In this document: positions 11,441 to 23,512 of the stretch, one piece after another
Layout of the letters: each line of letters begins with the position of its first letter
Numbering within the stretch: position 1 is the stretch's first letter
From: Viscum album
Taxonomy: Eukaryota > Streptophyta > Magnoliopsida > Santalales > Viscaceae
Reading direction: 5' to 3'
DNA: 64,000 bases
Assembly (NCBI GenBank): GCA_963277665.1
Contig: OY728136.1
Span: 1,977,238,576-1,977,302,575 of the forward strand
Notes under the pieces: generated by a model
Seen by the model: only the letters and a program-made list of their open reading frames with translations
Database searches by the model: none
Told to the model about the DNA's origin: nothing
Position numbers and translations under genes: made by a program

Positions 11441-14160
11441 TTTTTTTTGGAAGGATGGAATGATTTTTTATAAATTCTTAAATTTTGTTATATTTTTTAT
11501 TTTGAGTTTCATATTTATATAAATTTGGATAAGAATTTAGATATATATATATATATATTATTACAAGGAAGAAAAAAATGTTACGCATAAAAAAATGCTA
11601 TGCGTGATGAAGTGGATAAGGCATTGAATGTGTAATATATTTGAGTTTATAATTAGAAAAATAGACAGGTCAAAAATGTTACGTATCATAGGGAACAAAA
11701 TATGATACATGCAAGTTTTTGAGTCTAAGTAAAAAACCATATGTTTAGGAAAAGTATATTAGCTATGGATGGAAATATATAACATATGGTTAAAATATAT
11801 TATGTGCTCTATTTTTTATAAAGAAATTGACATTAAGTATGAAAGATATATTATGTAGGAGGAATGATATTATGTATAAGAGAACAATATTATGTATAGA
11901 ATTATTCCTAATAGGATTATGTTAGATATTTTATTTTATTAAAAGGAAATGTATTATTTATCGAATGATTATATTAAAATTGAATTTTTTTATAAGTTAA
12001 ATATATTACATGATTAATAAAAACATATTTATGAAGGAAATATACTACAAATTGGATTTTTATAAAATTTATGTATATTATATATAAAAAATATATTATC
12101 TATGGAGATAAATAATATGGTTTCATATTGGTAAATCATTAGAGTTTAGAACTGGACTATGATAAATAATATTTTTATAAATATATTATGTATGGGTGTC
12201 TAAGGGGTGATGTTTAATATATACTCTAATGTTTTCTAAAATTCTATTTAAAAATTTTTGAGTAGTTTTTTTTAGAAAAAAATTAAAATGAAATATTAAA
12301 TGATAATTCTATTTTAAAATGGGTTTTAGAGATTTTCATGACTAAAATTAATGGTTAATATTTGAGAAATGTCTCTCATTTATCCCATATTCTCCATGTA
12401 AAATTAAAGTTAAATATTTTTGGTTCTTCACGTAGTCTGAAGCAAAGAGTTTCAATGGGTAGGCTAGTAATTTGTGTGTTTCTATTATCTAGATTTATCA
12501 CTACTCTCTCCACTTTTTTCAGAAAAATTATAATTTTACGGATTTTGTTAGATATTAATAAATCTTCCAATTAAAGAAATATTTCTTAGTGTTATTATAT
12601 GAGTTTATTATATCTTAATCAAGGTAGGTAGTTCAGAACTATTTATGGTTTTATAAATATGTTATTTACATGTGATAAATAAGTGTGGGTAGGGTTGTTT
12701 ATGTGTATCTATAAAATGAACCACCTGAACATTCAATTCTTCATAAGGGATACTAAATGGTAATCACATGTGTAAAATGGTAAACATGATTAGGTTGTAA
12801 TTCATTCTCTATTTTTTTAATCCAAGTCATGATGGGCTTGATATTGTGAGATTTAAAGTACTGATTCTTGAGTTGTGATTTTTGATGTAGTTCCATGGAA
12901 ACATTTTTTGTGAAACATTAAAGAACGTGGAAAATTTTTATCACTATATGTGTGGTCATGAGTTTTCTAGTATAACATGGATGGTGTTGAATATTGTTTT
13001 TAGTGGTTATGGAGGTTTTTTAATAGTGTATCCTTAGTTTGGTTGATGACACTCACCATAAGGTCTAAGGCTATTGAGGTCATGTTCACATGGGAAAGAA
13101 CCAATGAGGTAGTTTGGTCGACTCATTGTGGTTAGTGACTTCTATATATTAAGTGTCATATGGTTATAGTGTTGATCATAGGTTTTTAAGAGGTAAAAAT
13201 AATTTAAGGCCATGGTTGGTGGTGTGTGATACCACCATATGAGAGATGATTCTCACCATAAATGTTAGGGACTAATGAGAAAGATTCTTATAATGGATTG
13301 GTATAGTTTTGCTTTAGGTTTTGTTGTCCTATTGATTTTTTGGATGGTAAAGGATGTGGAAACACATAGAATTTGTGATATGACTTGTAGATGTGTCAGT
13401 GGGATGTCATGATTTTTTTTGGGATCGTGATGCCCTAATAAATTGAATTTATTAGAATACTAAGGGCCCTTTCGATATGAAATATTTTGGATATATCATT
13501 CTACTATATAACTGGTTGATCTAGGTAAAATATTAATTGGGGTTGGTTAATATCGAGTGTAGAAGGTAGTGGAATATTTTTAGTTTCCATTTATTGTGAC
13601 TATCATGCACAGTTATATTATATTCAAATTAGAAAGGTCATTATTGGTGGTGGCCTGTAATTTTTATTCCCACACATTTTATGGGAACTCTAGGGTGTCT
13701 GTGTAATTTATGGTTTTTAGTATAGATACTGTTAATGGTTTTATATCTAGAACCTATTGGATATGTGAATGAAGGTGGTGCATAAGCTAGATGGAATGGT
13801 TTGACGATGGTTCGAATATATCCTCAGTGTTGAGCTGGTTGTTTATTTGATACTTTTGTACATGTATATGTGTGATTAACTTATGGCTAATCAGTTGGGT
13901 TTCATATAACCTTAATGACATGGTTTGTGTTTCTTAAATGGAAGGTATTTTTATTTTGTATTTTCTTACTTTTTATTTAAGTTGATTCCATTGTATTGTG
14001 TTGATATTAATATTATTATCATTGGATGGTATAGTCTCCCCACTATGCCCACATAGACCCTCACTTCTTGTTGGTATCCTTTATCAAATGTTGAGGTGTA
14101 CATAAGGTATGACGACTCTTTGACCTAATTAATATGGAGTGAGCCAGGTTTTGGAATTAA
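11440..14160 (+). repeat. 5' LTR of element X
   Basis: Its first half aligns with 16985-18492 (for example 12340-12560 with 17870-18090). A short part (about 12910-13140) aligns with 20719-20913, sharing AAGGCTATTG-type and CACATGGGA words. The second half aligns with 60104-61122, for example ACCACCATATG at 13230 and CCACCATATG at 60211. It ends near 14159, five bases before a primer-binding site. Confidence 0.75.
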
Positions 14161-14164
14161 AAAG

Positions 14165-14176
14165 TGTTATCAAATC
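14165..14176 (+). other. primer-binding site of element X
   Basis: TGTTATCAAATC matches the tRNA-Met site TGGTATCAGAGC at 9 of 12 positions and lies directly after the 5' LTR, setting X on the plus strand. Confidence 0.6.
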
Positions 14177-16984
14177 TTGGTTATTTCCATGATATTATTA
14201 CACAATGGTTGTTCTAAATTGATATTTTTGTATTATTTTCATATTTAGGTTTTGGTAGACTAGAAATCTATAAATGTGTGGGAACATGGGGTAAATGTTG
14301 AGACTTGTGTATATCCATCATAATTATTGCCTGAAAACCAAGTTACTAGGAAAACATTAATTTCTATTTGTTTTTTATATAGTTTGGTTATTTATTTTAG
14401 AAAAAAATTATTTGATTTTATTGACTTATAATATCAAAATATTGGCCCAAGAGGTAAATAGTGGCACTCAGGAATCATTTTAGTTTTAAAGGAGTCACAT
14501 GATATGTGTGTGATGTTTTTTATTTACATTTTGGTTATAAAATGCGAAAAAGGTTTAGTAATTTAAAGTGTCTTCAAAATGATAAATAGTGTGTTACAAT
14601 AAATTTTCTTGGTGGAATTCCACTCAAATAATCCAGAAAGCGTAGTGATTTTTGAAATGAAAAAAGTATTTTTCTGTTTGAAGTGTTAGAAACAACATAT
14701 ATATTGTCTTCCCATATAGATACCTAGTGTAATTTCACATAGACAGTATTGGTATTTGAATCTTGGTGTGAATAAGTATATGATCCTATGTGTGTGTGGG
14801 GTGTGTGGTTCCTGACCCTGACATGGGTATGTGGGGATGAAAGGTTAAATCATATGTGACATGGGTGTGCTAGGAATTTAAAGGTTTAGTGTGTTCCATT
14901 TCTCATTATAGCTTTACCTATTTGTAATATCTAGACTATCATATCTATACTGAGAACCAAATACCATTTTCAATGAGAGTTCACCTAGATAGTTATAATT
15001 TCACTAGGAGGGTAAATATATGGTTCCATCGAGATGTGAGTAGGATGAATCTTATAAGGTAGGGGTCAGTATGATTCAAAGGTTGATGTTTTAAGGAAAA
15101 TAGGTCATCCAAAACGGATTAAAGTTCTTAAGAAGTGGATGGATGAGTATCTTAGGTCAATCTTGGTGTGAGATATCTGGAGTATTCATCAAGGATCTAA
15201 GGGAGCTAATCTAGCCAAGGAATTTTTGATATTGGAGTTTTATCTAAGTTTCCATGTTTATTTCAAGGATAGGGAAGACCCCAATAATTAGTGTACTATA
15301 TAGGGGCAATAAATATGATATTTTATTAGACTATTACACCACTAAGGTGGAGAGTAAAGTTGGATATGTATATAAAAATATTACAATCAAAAAATGGTGG
15401 GATATACTTACATAGGTATGTTGGATTGAGGTGTTATTATATAATGAATTTGAGGATATTTTCTTTATTAATTTATTCTCTAAGATGTTTATGGTGGATC
15501 AAAAATGTGATATTATGCACTTAGTAAAGGTAGATAATTCATTTAGGTATTATTCTAAAAATTTCATATTTTTATTATGATTTACACAAATGTTGGAAGG
15601 GGACCATTTCTTCAAGGTGTGGGGATTCATGGGTGCTCTATGGAATAGTATTAAGGAGTAGGTATATCTCTTTAGGTTAACCACATTTTTTATGTAGGTG
15701 AACCATGTGCTTATAGAATAGTGGAACCTAGAAGATGGGAGTTTTCTGAGGCAAGCAGTGGTATTGTGTTGGATTGGTATGGGAGATATAGGTAGTCAGA
15801 AGAAATTATGTGAGGAGTCCTAGTATATAAATGGAAGTAAATTCTCAATAATGTCATGCCAAAGTGGATCATTGATGAGATGTTTTCATTTTTGGTAATT
15901 AGAGAATGTCCGAGTCTAGTTTATTTGGATTCTAAAAGAGTGTCGAGCATGTTTCTAGATGGGGAATCCAGATAGGTTTTTTATAGGACTTCATAGTTTG
16001 TTGGGGGTTATGGATAAAGATAGATTTGGGTGTTTGAAGTAAGATTGAGAATATTACTAACAGCTCAGATCTAAGATATTAATTCATAAGTATGATGTGG
16101 TAGTAGATGATATTGTTAGAAGTGTGAACAGTGGATGAATAAGAGTATTCATCTTTAAGGTGGATAGGCTATTGGGTGGTAGTGCTTTGGGGTAGCTATG
16201 TGAGATTGATTCAATAGATATAGAGTAGTCCAAATAAGTCTCTATATTTATTGGTACACCGTGATCATGTGACAACGGGTCTATATAATTTATACTGGTA
16301 TACAATGTATGTATATGATAAGTGGATTAACCAAGCACTGGTTAATATGTGAGTATCAAATATGATGCATGATGGATATGAGATGTTTTAGTATTAGGTA
16401 TAAATGTGGGCATCATGTATAATGTGGGATAAAAGTGGGTATTAGCTATGATACAATATAAAAGTGGGAATCTGGTATGATAAAGAATAAGAATGAGAAT
16501 CACTAGGATATATGATGGTAATAACGGACAGTCAGTGGAAATGTGAGAGTAATCGGTGTGTATGGAATGAATAGGTGTGGTACTGTTATTGTATAGAGTA
16601 AATTAATTTATATGGGGTTGAGTAGGTGATTTATATGGTAGGTAGTTCCCATATAATGGATCATGTTGTTAAATTAGGTTATCATGGTATAAACAAATGC
16701 ATTTTCTGCCATATTGATGTTTTAGGTATGAGTTTAGTGGGAATATCTAGTCTTAGTAATGGTAGGTTGGTGAGTATGTGGAAGAGAAATCTAAAAATTA
16801 GCTATCATATTGTGGTGAGGTTGTAAGGTGTTGGTTATTTGGAATATTGATTTGGGTCAGATCATAGATAAATATTTTTGTTATAGACCTTTTAGAGGTA
16901 TTTGAGATATCAGTATTGGTCAAAAGTGAGTATCAAAAGATTCCATGGATTAGGAATGAAATTCTAGAGTAATCTAGAATTACA
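14177..16984 (+). other. internal region of element X
   Basis: About 2.8 kb between the two LTRs of X. The only recognisable domain is the capsid remnant at 15385-15760. The stretch 14177-15380 looks like untranslated leader plus degraded gag start. The stretch 15760-16984 holds no pol motif that I can see on either strand. A series of TATGAT- and AATGTG-rich words fills 16330-16500. Confidence 0.55.
15385..15760 (+). pseudogene. gypsy-type gag (capsid) remnant in X
   Basis: One plus-strand frame starting near 15391 gives KWWDIL, then WIEVLLYNEFEDIFFINLFS, then KVDNSFRYYSKNF, with two stop codons. This is the order of the Retrotrans_gag (PF03732) capsid core: a WW block, W..F...F...YF, a short spacer, then L.QG..SV..Y...F..L. 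Capsid protein would build the retrotransposon particle. The open length is too short and broken to make protein. No zinc knuckle is visible downstream, where gypsy gags normally carry one. Confidence 0.7.
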
Positions 16985-18492
16985 AGAAGGAATTTAATAT
17001 TAATATAAATTTAAAATAGATTCATCATTTTTTATAATTATTTTAATGTTTTAGTTTTCTGAAAATTTGGATAACTCTTGATATATATTTCTATATAACA
17101 TATTATGGGGGATTAAAACAAATATGATATACATCAAAAAAATGTTACACATGAGGAAATGAATAAGGAATAGAATATATTTTATATTTGTCTCTGGAAT
17201 CATAAAAATGGTTAAGTCATATATGTTATGTATCCTAGGGGAGAAAATATGTTACATACAGGTTTTTGAATTTGATCTAAATACCTTACATTTGGGAAAA
17301 TATATTACATAAAAACCAAAATATAATATGTATGGATGAAATATATTATATATTAGAGTTTTCTCAAAAGTAAATAGTATTATATATAAAAACTATATTA
17401 CATGGGAGGAAAAATATTATATAACAAAAAAATATATTACATATGGAATTCTTCCTAAAGAGAATATGTTGTGTATTGAATTTTGGGATTGTAAATATAT
17501 CATGTATTGAAGAATTATATTAACTATGGAATTATTTCTTTGGGAGATATCTTATGCAGGGAATAAAATAATATGTATGATGTAAATGTCTTTTTCATTG
17601 GATTTTTATCTAAGGAATACATATTACATATGAAAAATATATTACATATAGAGATCCATAATATATTTTTTGATAGGATAATTAGTAATGTTTGGAATTT
17701 CACTGTGATATGTATTATTTTTTAAAAAATATTATGTATGGGTATCTAAGTGGAGATATGTAAGATATATTCTACTGTTTAGAAAAAAAATATTTTAATG
17801 ATTTTTTAGAAACTATTTCTAAAAATGTTTAAAATGAAATATTAATTGGAAATCAATTATAAAAGGGATTTTAGTGATTTTCACAACCATAACTCATAGG
17901 TAATCCCTGAGAAATATCTCTTATTATTATATTCTTCTCTAATTGAAATTATAGCGGAATGTATTTGGTTATTCTAGAGATCTAAAGCAAGGAATATCTA
18001 GTAGAAAATCTATTAATCTGTATGTGTCTATTGTTCATATTTTGCACCAGTATCTCATGTTTTTCTAAAAACACATAATTCCAAGGGTTTTTTCAATTTT
18101 TTTCAAATATTCTGATTAAATATTGATTAGATGGATTTATTTTATAATGGGAGAAATTAATTATCTAATAAGGTATAGATTAACTATTTATAGTGTTATA
18201 CATGTGTTGTGTGTGTGTGATAAAAAGGTATTGGTTGGGTTTTTTATGTTTGACCAAGAACAGAACCATGTAGGGTTTCTATTGTTCATAAGATATACTA
18301 AGGGTTAATATTTCATTTAAAGTGTAGGATATAGTCTAGTATATCATACTCTCCTATTATAGTGGGTTCATGCTATAATTGAAATGATTTCATGTGATAT
18401 AAAGTAGTGAATCTTGAGTTACGATGCATGATGTGGTTCTATGGGAATGTATTGGTGTAATTCTTAAGACTGTGGGTGATTCTGATCATTTA
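16985..18492 (+). repeat. 3' LTR of element X, first part
   Basis: It is homologous to 11440-12920 (offset about 5555). It is interrupted at 18492/20706 by the LINE-like element; the 13-bp target site TTCTGATCATTTA occupies 18480-18492. The LTR resumes at 20719. Confidence 0.75.
18480..18492. repeat. 13-bp target-site duplication, left copy
   Basis: TTCTGATCATTTA here is repeated exactly at 20706-20718, on either side of the LINE-like insertion. The neighbouring bases differ on both sides, so the repeat is 13 bp long. Confidence 0.88.
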
Positions 18493-20705
18493 CCAGAAAG
18501 TCTGATCCAAGAAAGCTTGGACCACCAAATTTATTAATAAAATAAAAGTGCAGAAACAGGAGAAGGAAGAGAGAGAGATTACAAGTCAAAACATTCATAG
18601 TCACCACCCCCATACCCGATCGTGTCATCAGCATCAGCTGATTCCCATTCTGATTGGGTCTCGTATTGTTTAACAAGCTTCTTATAGAACTTCCATTTGT
18701 CCATCTGCTCCTTCGATAGCTTCTCAATCTCCTTCTTGGCAGATGCCCTAGTGGTCACGGTCCTCGGAACTGCAGAGTAGTCCTTCCTTGGTTTTCTTGA
18801 AACAGGGGCAGATCTGACACCCTCATTGTCAGAGCCTCTTTTCTTTTCTCCTCGGAAAATATCACTATATGATATCGTATTTGCATCCATACCTCTTCCC
18901 TTGGTCTCAAAATGAGAGGCACCCCCTTTGCAGAGGGTTAGGTCCCCAACTCCAGGAGTGGATTCCTCCGCCCTTCCTTTCTCAGTAGTCTTTGACTTGT
19001 CACCATTGCCCGAGACCCTGATCGGTGTACCCACCCTCCCCTGTTCATCTTCAGAAATGTTCCCCCATTTCTCAGGTAACTCAGATATCTGAAATTGCTT
19101 CTGGATTTCATGATGATAATCAACATGTAATTGCACAGCACCCTGATTATAGACATCAACCTGGTGAGAGTCAGGAATCAAATTATCAGAAGTGATAACC
19201 TCCTGATCTCTAGAAGGGCCGCTATAAGATCTTGTCGGAGTAGAATCAACAATCAACTCTTTGCCTTTTGAAGGAGTCGGCACATCAGGGACTGCCTTCA
19301 TAGGAGGGTCGCAGTCCTTGATGACATGCTTTGGAGAGGACGATTCCTTCAAAGTATCCTTTTTCGACAGAGATTGGAGGGGTGTCCTCGCATCCCACAC
19401 TCTTTACAAGAGTTGTTTTTACGACACAACTCCAAAGAGTGCCCCACAGTCATGCATTTAGTGCAGAAAAGAGGCATCTTTTCATATTCAACATCAATTT
19501 GAATTTGATCAGATGGAATAGAAAGAGTTACTGTATCAATGAGAGTGGATCTGAGATCAACTTCAACCAGCATTCTAGCGAAGTGCCCAAATCTGACATC
19601 AGTTGTTTCCTTGTCAAGGCGGATGGGAGTTCCAATTGCCGTTCCAATATCATGCAGGATCTCTGGATGCCAAAGAACCCAATTAAGACCATGAAGATGC
19701 ACCCATACCTGAGCGAAGACATTTTTTTCATTCGAGACATTAAAGTCAAGTGACCATTCGTGCAGATGAAGCCATCCCGGTTTTAGAAACATGGAACCAG
19801 AACTCCATGCCCTAATCTGGAGATCCGCCGATGGAAACAAACAGTGAAAGAATCCCCGCCCAAGGGAGACACATTTCCAGCTAGCAAAGCCCCACAACAT
19901 CGAAATTCTACGGAATAAATCTTCACATTTCCAGGGTTGCGCACCTTTAGGAAGAACAATGCGAGCAATCAATGAGTTCTCACCCAATGCCAACCTTTCA
20001 GCAATCACACCGGGGTTCGCCTCAACGTGAGCCAAAGATCCCTTTCGGAGAATCCTTCTAAAGCAGGAATTCTCAATCTTTTTCTGATCCGATAAAGAAT
20101 CCTTCATCACATCAACAAATGAACGTTGACCACATGATGCGGCACCAGAAGGAACCCTCACAGATTCCTGAAACTGACCAATATTGACATCGGAAGAGGC
20201 AATCTTCAAAACATCCTTTACCTTGGACCTCAAAGAATCCCAAGCACACTGGTTAAGGGGTTTGCAGGGCGGAGGTTTCGCAGCGATGCGATTCAACCGG
20301 TCCACCCTCGCCGCACCATCCTCCGATCTCGGCAAAGCAGTCTCACAAGAGGAGACCTTCGCGCCACCAGCCGATGAGCCATCAGCAGAGGAAGCCTCCA
20401 GATTTTTGAAGTTGCTCGGGTCCGCATCCTTCCCAGAAGGCCGTTGCTCGCCGGAGGAGACCACACCACCAACCGACGCGAGCAAATCATGAGAGAAAGC
20501 TGCTGGTTTTCTGAAATCGGAACTCGGCGCAGAGGAAATACCGCTCGGTGCCGGATCCTTCCCCACCGTTCGCATGTCGAGGCGATTGAATCCAAGGAAG
20601 TGCGGCATCACCATCTCGGTAGAAAACCCTAGCAGACGCCATCACCCCGTGCCGTCGCTCGGTTCGCCTCCCGTCTCGCCTCCCGTCTCGCAGACGCCAT
20701 CCTTC
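18493..20705 (-). mobile_element. ORF1-only LINE-like retroelement
   Basis: A 2213-bp insertion on the minus strand within the X 3' LTR, flanked by a perfect 13-bp target duplication. It starts (right side) with a GC-rich leader carrying repeated GAGACGGGAGGCG words, followed by a long ORF1. After the stop codon at 18579 there are only about 86 bases containing AATAAA (about 18530), then the target site. No ORF2 (endonuclease and RT) is present, and there is no A-tail. The target duplication argues for retroposition by a LINE machine supplied in trans. The G+C content is clearly higher than in the surrounding LTR, and the reading frames are far better kept than in any other element here, so this is probably a recent insertion. 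Confidence 0.82.
18579..20614 (-). pseudogene. LINE ORF1 protein (DUF4283 plus two CCHC knuckles), one frameshift
   Basis: The gene reads as two overlapping minus-strand frames. The first frame (20614-19349, 421 codons) has a disordered N-terminus, then a DUF4283-type domain at about residues 170-370 (GRGFFHCLFPSADLQIRAW, then VWVHLHGLNWVLW, then the HFARMLVEVDL block). It ends with two complete zinc knuckles, CTKCMTVGHSLELC and CKECGMRGHPSNLC, both fitting CX2CX4HX4C. The second frame (19400-18579, 273 codons) continues as a charged, disordered tail. The switch falls at a run of five A just after the second knuckle, so a single-base indel is the likely cause; programmed shifting is less likely. 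Joined length would be about 680 residues, ordinary for plant L1 ORF1, an RNA-binding chaperone. An alternative is a host gene of the same family, but the target duplications argue against it. Confidence 0.85.
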
Positions 20706-20718
20706 TTCTGATCATTTA
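20706..20718. repeat. 13-bp target-site duplication, right copy
   Basis: This is the exact copy of TTCTGATCATTTA at 18480-18492; the X LTR continues from 20719. Confidence 0.88.
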
Positions 20719-20913
20719 ATTTGGAGTAAAATGTGATTGGTATATTTTTAATGGTTTTAATAAGTTCAAGTGGTTTTAATGAAGTTTCGATAATGGGGTA
20801 GCCAGGATTTTTTGTGTTTCCTTTCTTCATGGGTATCGAGGCTATTGGGGTCATGTGTACATGGGATAGGTCCCATGATGTCCTATCGTCTACTTAGTAT
20901 GGGTGGTGACCTT
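20719..20913 (+). repeat. 3' LTR of element X, middle part
   Basis: It aligns with about 12920-13145 of the 5' LTR (for example GAGGCTATTGGGGTCATG against AAGGCTATTGAGGTCATG). It is cut at 20913 by the insertion of Y and resumes at 60104. Confidence 0.75.
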
Positions 20914-23054
20914 AGTGAAACCCTTTGGTTCATAGAAATTTTTAAGTATGAGATTAGTCTATTAACTTTGATATTCTAAATTCCTACTTGTTTCAGGCAC
21001 TGAAATTTTATAGTTTCATGGAAAATAGTTTAGGTGAATTTTTTAGGAATGTGGTTAGTTCTAACCATAAAATAAACATGTCATATAGATCTTTGAATTC
21101 CAATGGTGATCTGTACTATTTAAACATGGTTTTTTAACTATTTTAGTCACTAATAAAACTATGTGATATGATGGGTTTGGTCTAGTGGTTTTTGTATGAA
21201 TTGATCATGGTTTGTCTAACTGTGTATATTTTCTCATGAAACTCTGTGATTTTGTTTTTCTAGGGACAGTGGAGGATAAATGGTTGGAACATAGTTTCTC
21301 TAACCGTGCGACCAAACCATCCAACTCGTTCTAAACTTTAAAAAACAGAGAATTATCATGATGTCCTCGGTCATTTCTAACTCTAACCTCCACTTAATCC
21401 CTCCTTATCTCAATCCAATTCTTCTATGAGGCTCAGGAGTATTATTCTATTGATTATTTGGTGATCTTGGATCCTTTTGGGTGGATCTCAATAAGGTATG
21501 TTTGTTTTTTCTCCTTATTTCTCCTCTCTTCTCTAGATATCTTCTTGATCTATCTTCCCCTTTCTTGTTAGAAACCTAATGGGATATTATTGTTGGATCT
21601 AGAGGTTTTTATGGGTAATTTTTTATTTTTAACTTGGATCTAGTATTTTGAGGGCCTGATCTATTCATTTCTCATCACCAATTTTTAACTCAATAAGGTT
21701 TTCATTGATATTAAGATAGGTGAATTTATTCTATGGTATATCCCTTATAATACCTTGTGTTTTCATGATTTCCTTTGATATTGATTTAAGAAATTGATGA
21801 TTTTAAATCCATAAAAGTTTAATTGTTCTTGTATTTCTATATAATAGTTTTCTAAAATGGATTTTTGTTGAAAACTATTTCGATACACATGATGTGTTTT
21901 GTAAAATTCCCCAAATACAATTTTGATGTTGAAATAGTTTTTCAAGAAAGTAAGTTATGTGGTATCATTATAGAAAATTTATTATGAAATTATAGGAATA
22001 TAAAAGAAATGTATTTTCCTTAGAAACATGATTATAAATAATGGAATTGGTTCCTTGAATGTAATGATGATGTAATAGCAGATTGGAAAGACCTTGGGAT
22101 TCAGAGGGAAACTATACATATGCAAGCCCAAGTAGAGTTAGTTATCACTATGGGAGAGATCATGATCCCATGGATATTATTGGATAGACTTTTTTAGGGT
22201 ATCAGGTTCCTAGACATAGAATTCACTTATGTTGAATACTTTTTTTTAATTTTATAGTCATGTGAAAAAAAATTATGTGATAATTCTTTTGGTGCTTTGA
22301 GAATACATTACATGCATGTATATTGATTTGATTATTTTCCCACTTGATATGGATATTTATTATTGAAACCTATTTTATTCAACTCATTATGCCTCATTGA
22401 TATAAATGTTATTTCATTCATTTTTAAGTTTTTAAATATGGAATGTTTTTTAAAATAAAACCAAATGATAATTTTATATTGGAAATTGATTTATTCAAAA
22501 AATATTTTAAAAAATATTTTGTATAATAACTAATGGATTCACATGGATGAACATTTTATAGATTTTTTATTTTATCCTATAGAGCTTTAGTTATCATGCA
22601 ATAATTTTACCATTGGGTGTTTGTAGCCTTGGTTTTGTAGGATAAAGGTAAAGGGAAGAGAATTAAGTAAAGAACATTTCTCATAGTTTCATGTATCCTT
22701 TTTAGTGGTTTAGGATAGAGGTGTAATATGGTTACATGGATATTAACTCATGGGTATAATTAGGTTACATGTTTATGGTCTTTCAGATTGTTTATCTAAC
22801 CCTTATTATCTAATTTTTTGATGTTATCTCTTGGTTTGGTTGTTTTAAATATGATATATCTTGGTTTATCTGTTGTTATACTCAAACTATTTATATCATT
22901 TTTTCATATTTTTTTATGGTTAAATCATTCCCATATTTATTTTTATTACACTTTGGTGATTATTGACAACCTATAGAGATCCTTAACATTCTTCAAACCT
23001 TGTGTAAGACCAATTCATGTGACATTATGGGTTGAACTATGACGGTCTATTAAA
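20914..23054 (+). repeat. 5' LTR of element Y
   Basis: It aligns along its full length with 57969-60103. The strongest shared block is GGGTGTTTGTAGCCTTGG at 22616 and 59668. It ends TCTATTAAA where the right copy has TCTATTACA. Confidence 0.88.
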
Positions 23055-23057
23055 AAT

Positions 23058-23069
23058 TGGTATCATAAG
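23058..23069 (+). other. primer-binding site of element Y
   Basis: TGGTATCATAAG keeps the first eight bases of the tRNA-Met site TGGTATCAGAGC and lies three bases after the 5' LTR. Confidence 0.75.
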
Positions 23070-23512
23070 TTTAGGTTTTTAATAAATCCTATACTCATGT
23101 CAATGTATCAGCATCTTCTGTTTGAAGGTTTTTTATTGATATAATATAAGACTCAAAACTCAACCAGTTAGTATGGTAATATTCTCGGCCAGCTCACTCT
23201 CATGAAAGTCCTTTAGTTACCATGGGATGTCTAGGGTTGTATGGAATTATTTTGTATAATTTTTAGCCTTTTTTTCTTCAATTATCTAATATTTAATTTA
23301 TAATAAAAGAATTAATTTTATTATTGATTTTTTCTGAAATTTTTTTGTAGAATATGGAAGCTTTGAGAAGATAATCTCTGAATACTAGTAAGGAAGCTTC
23401 AAAGTGATCATCATGGATGAATCCTCTTGTTGAGTCATTATTAGTGGAAATTATAGTACGAAAGATCTATTACATTGTCTAACTAGATATTTTTGAACCA
23501 TAATGGATGGTG
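23070..23512 (+). other. leader and gag start of element Y
   Basis: About 440 bases between the PBS and the LARD insertion. The stretch from 23352 reads MEALRR..SLNTSKEAS in a broken frame, a plausible gag N-terminus, and continues beyond the LARD at 40641. Nothing else is recognisable. Confidence 0.45.

Noticed and set aside
18579..20614. Intact host zinc-knuckle gene
   Set aside because: The exact 13-bp target duplication, its position inside an LTR, and the DUF4283 plus CCHC layout of LINE ORF1 make a retroelement far more likely.
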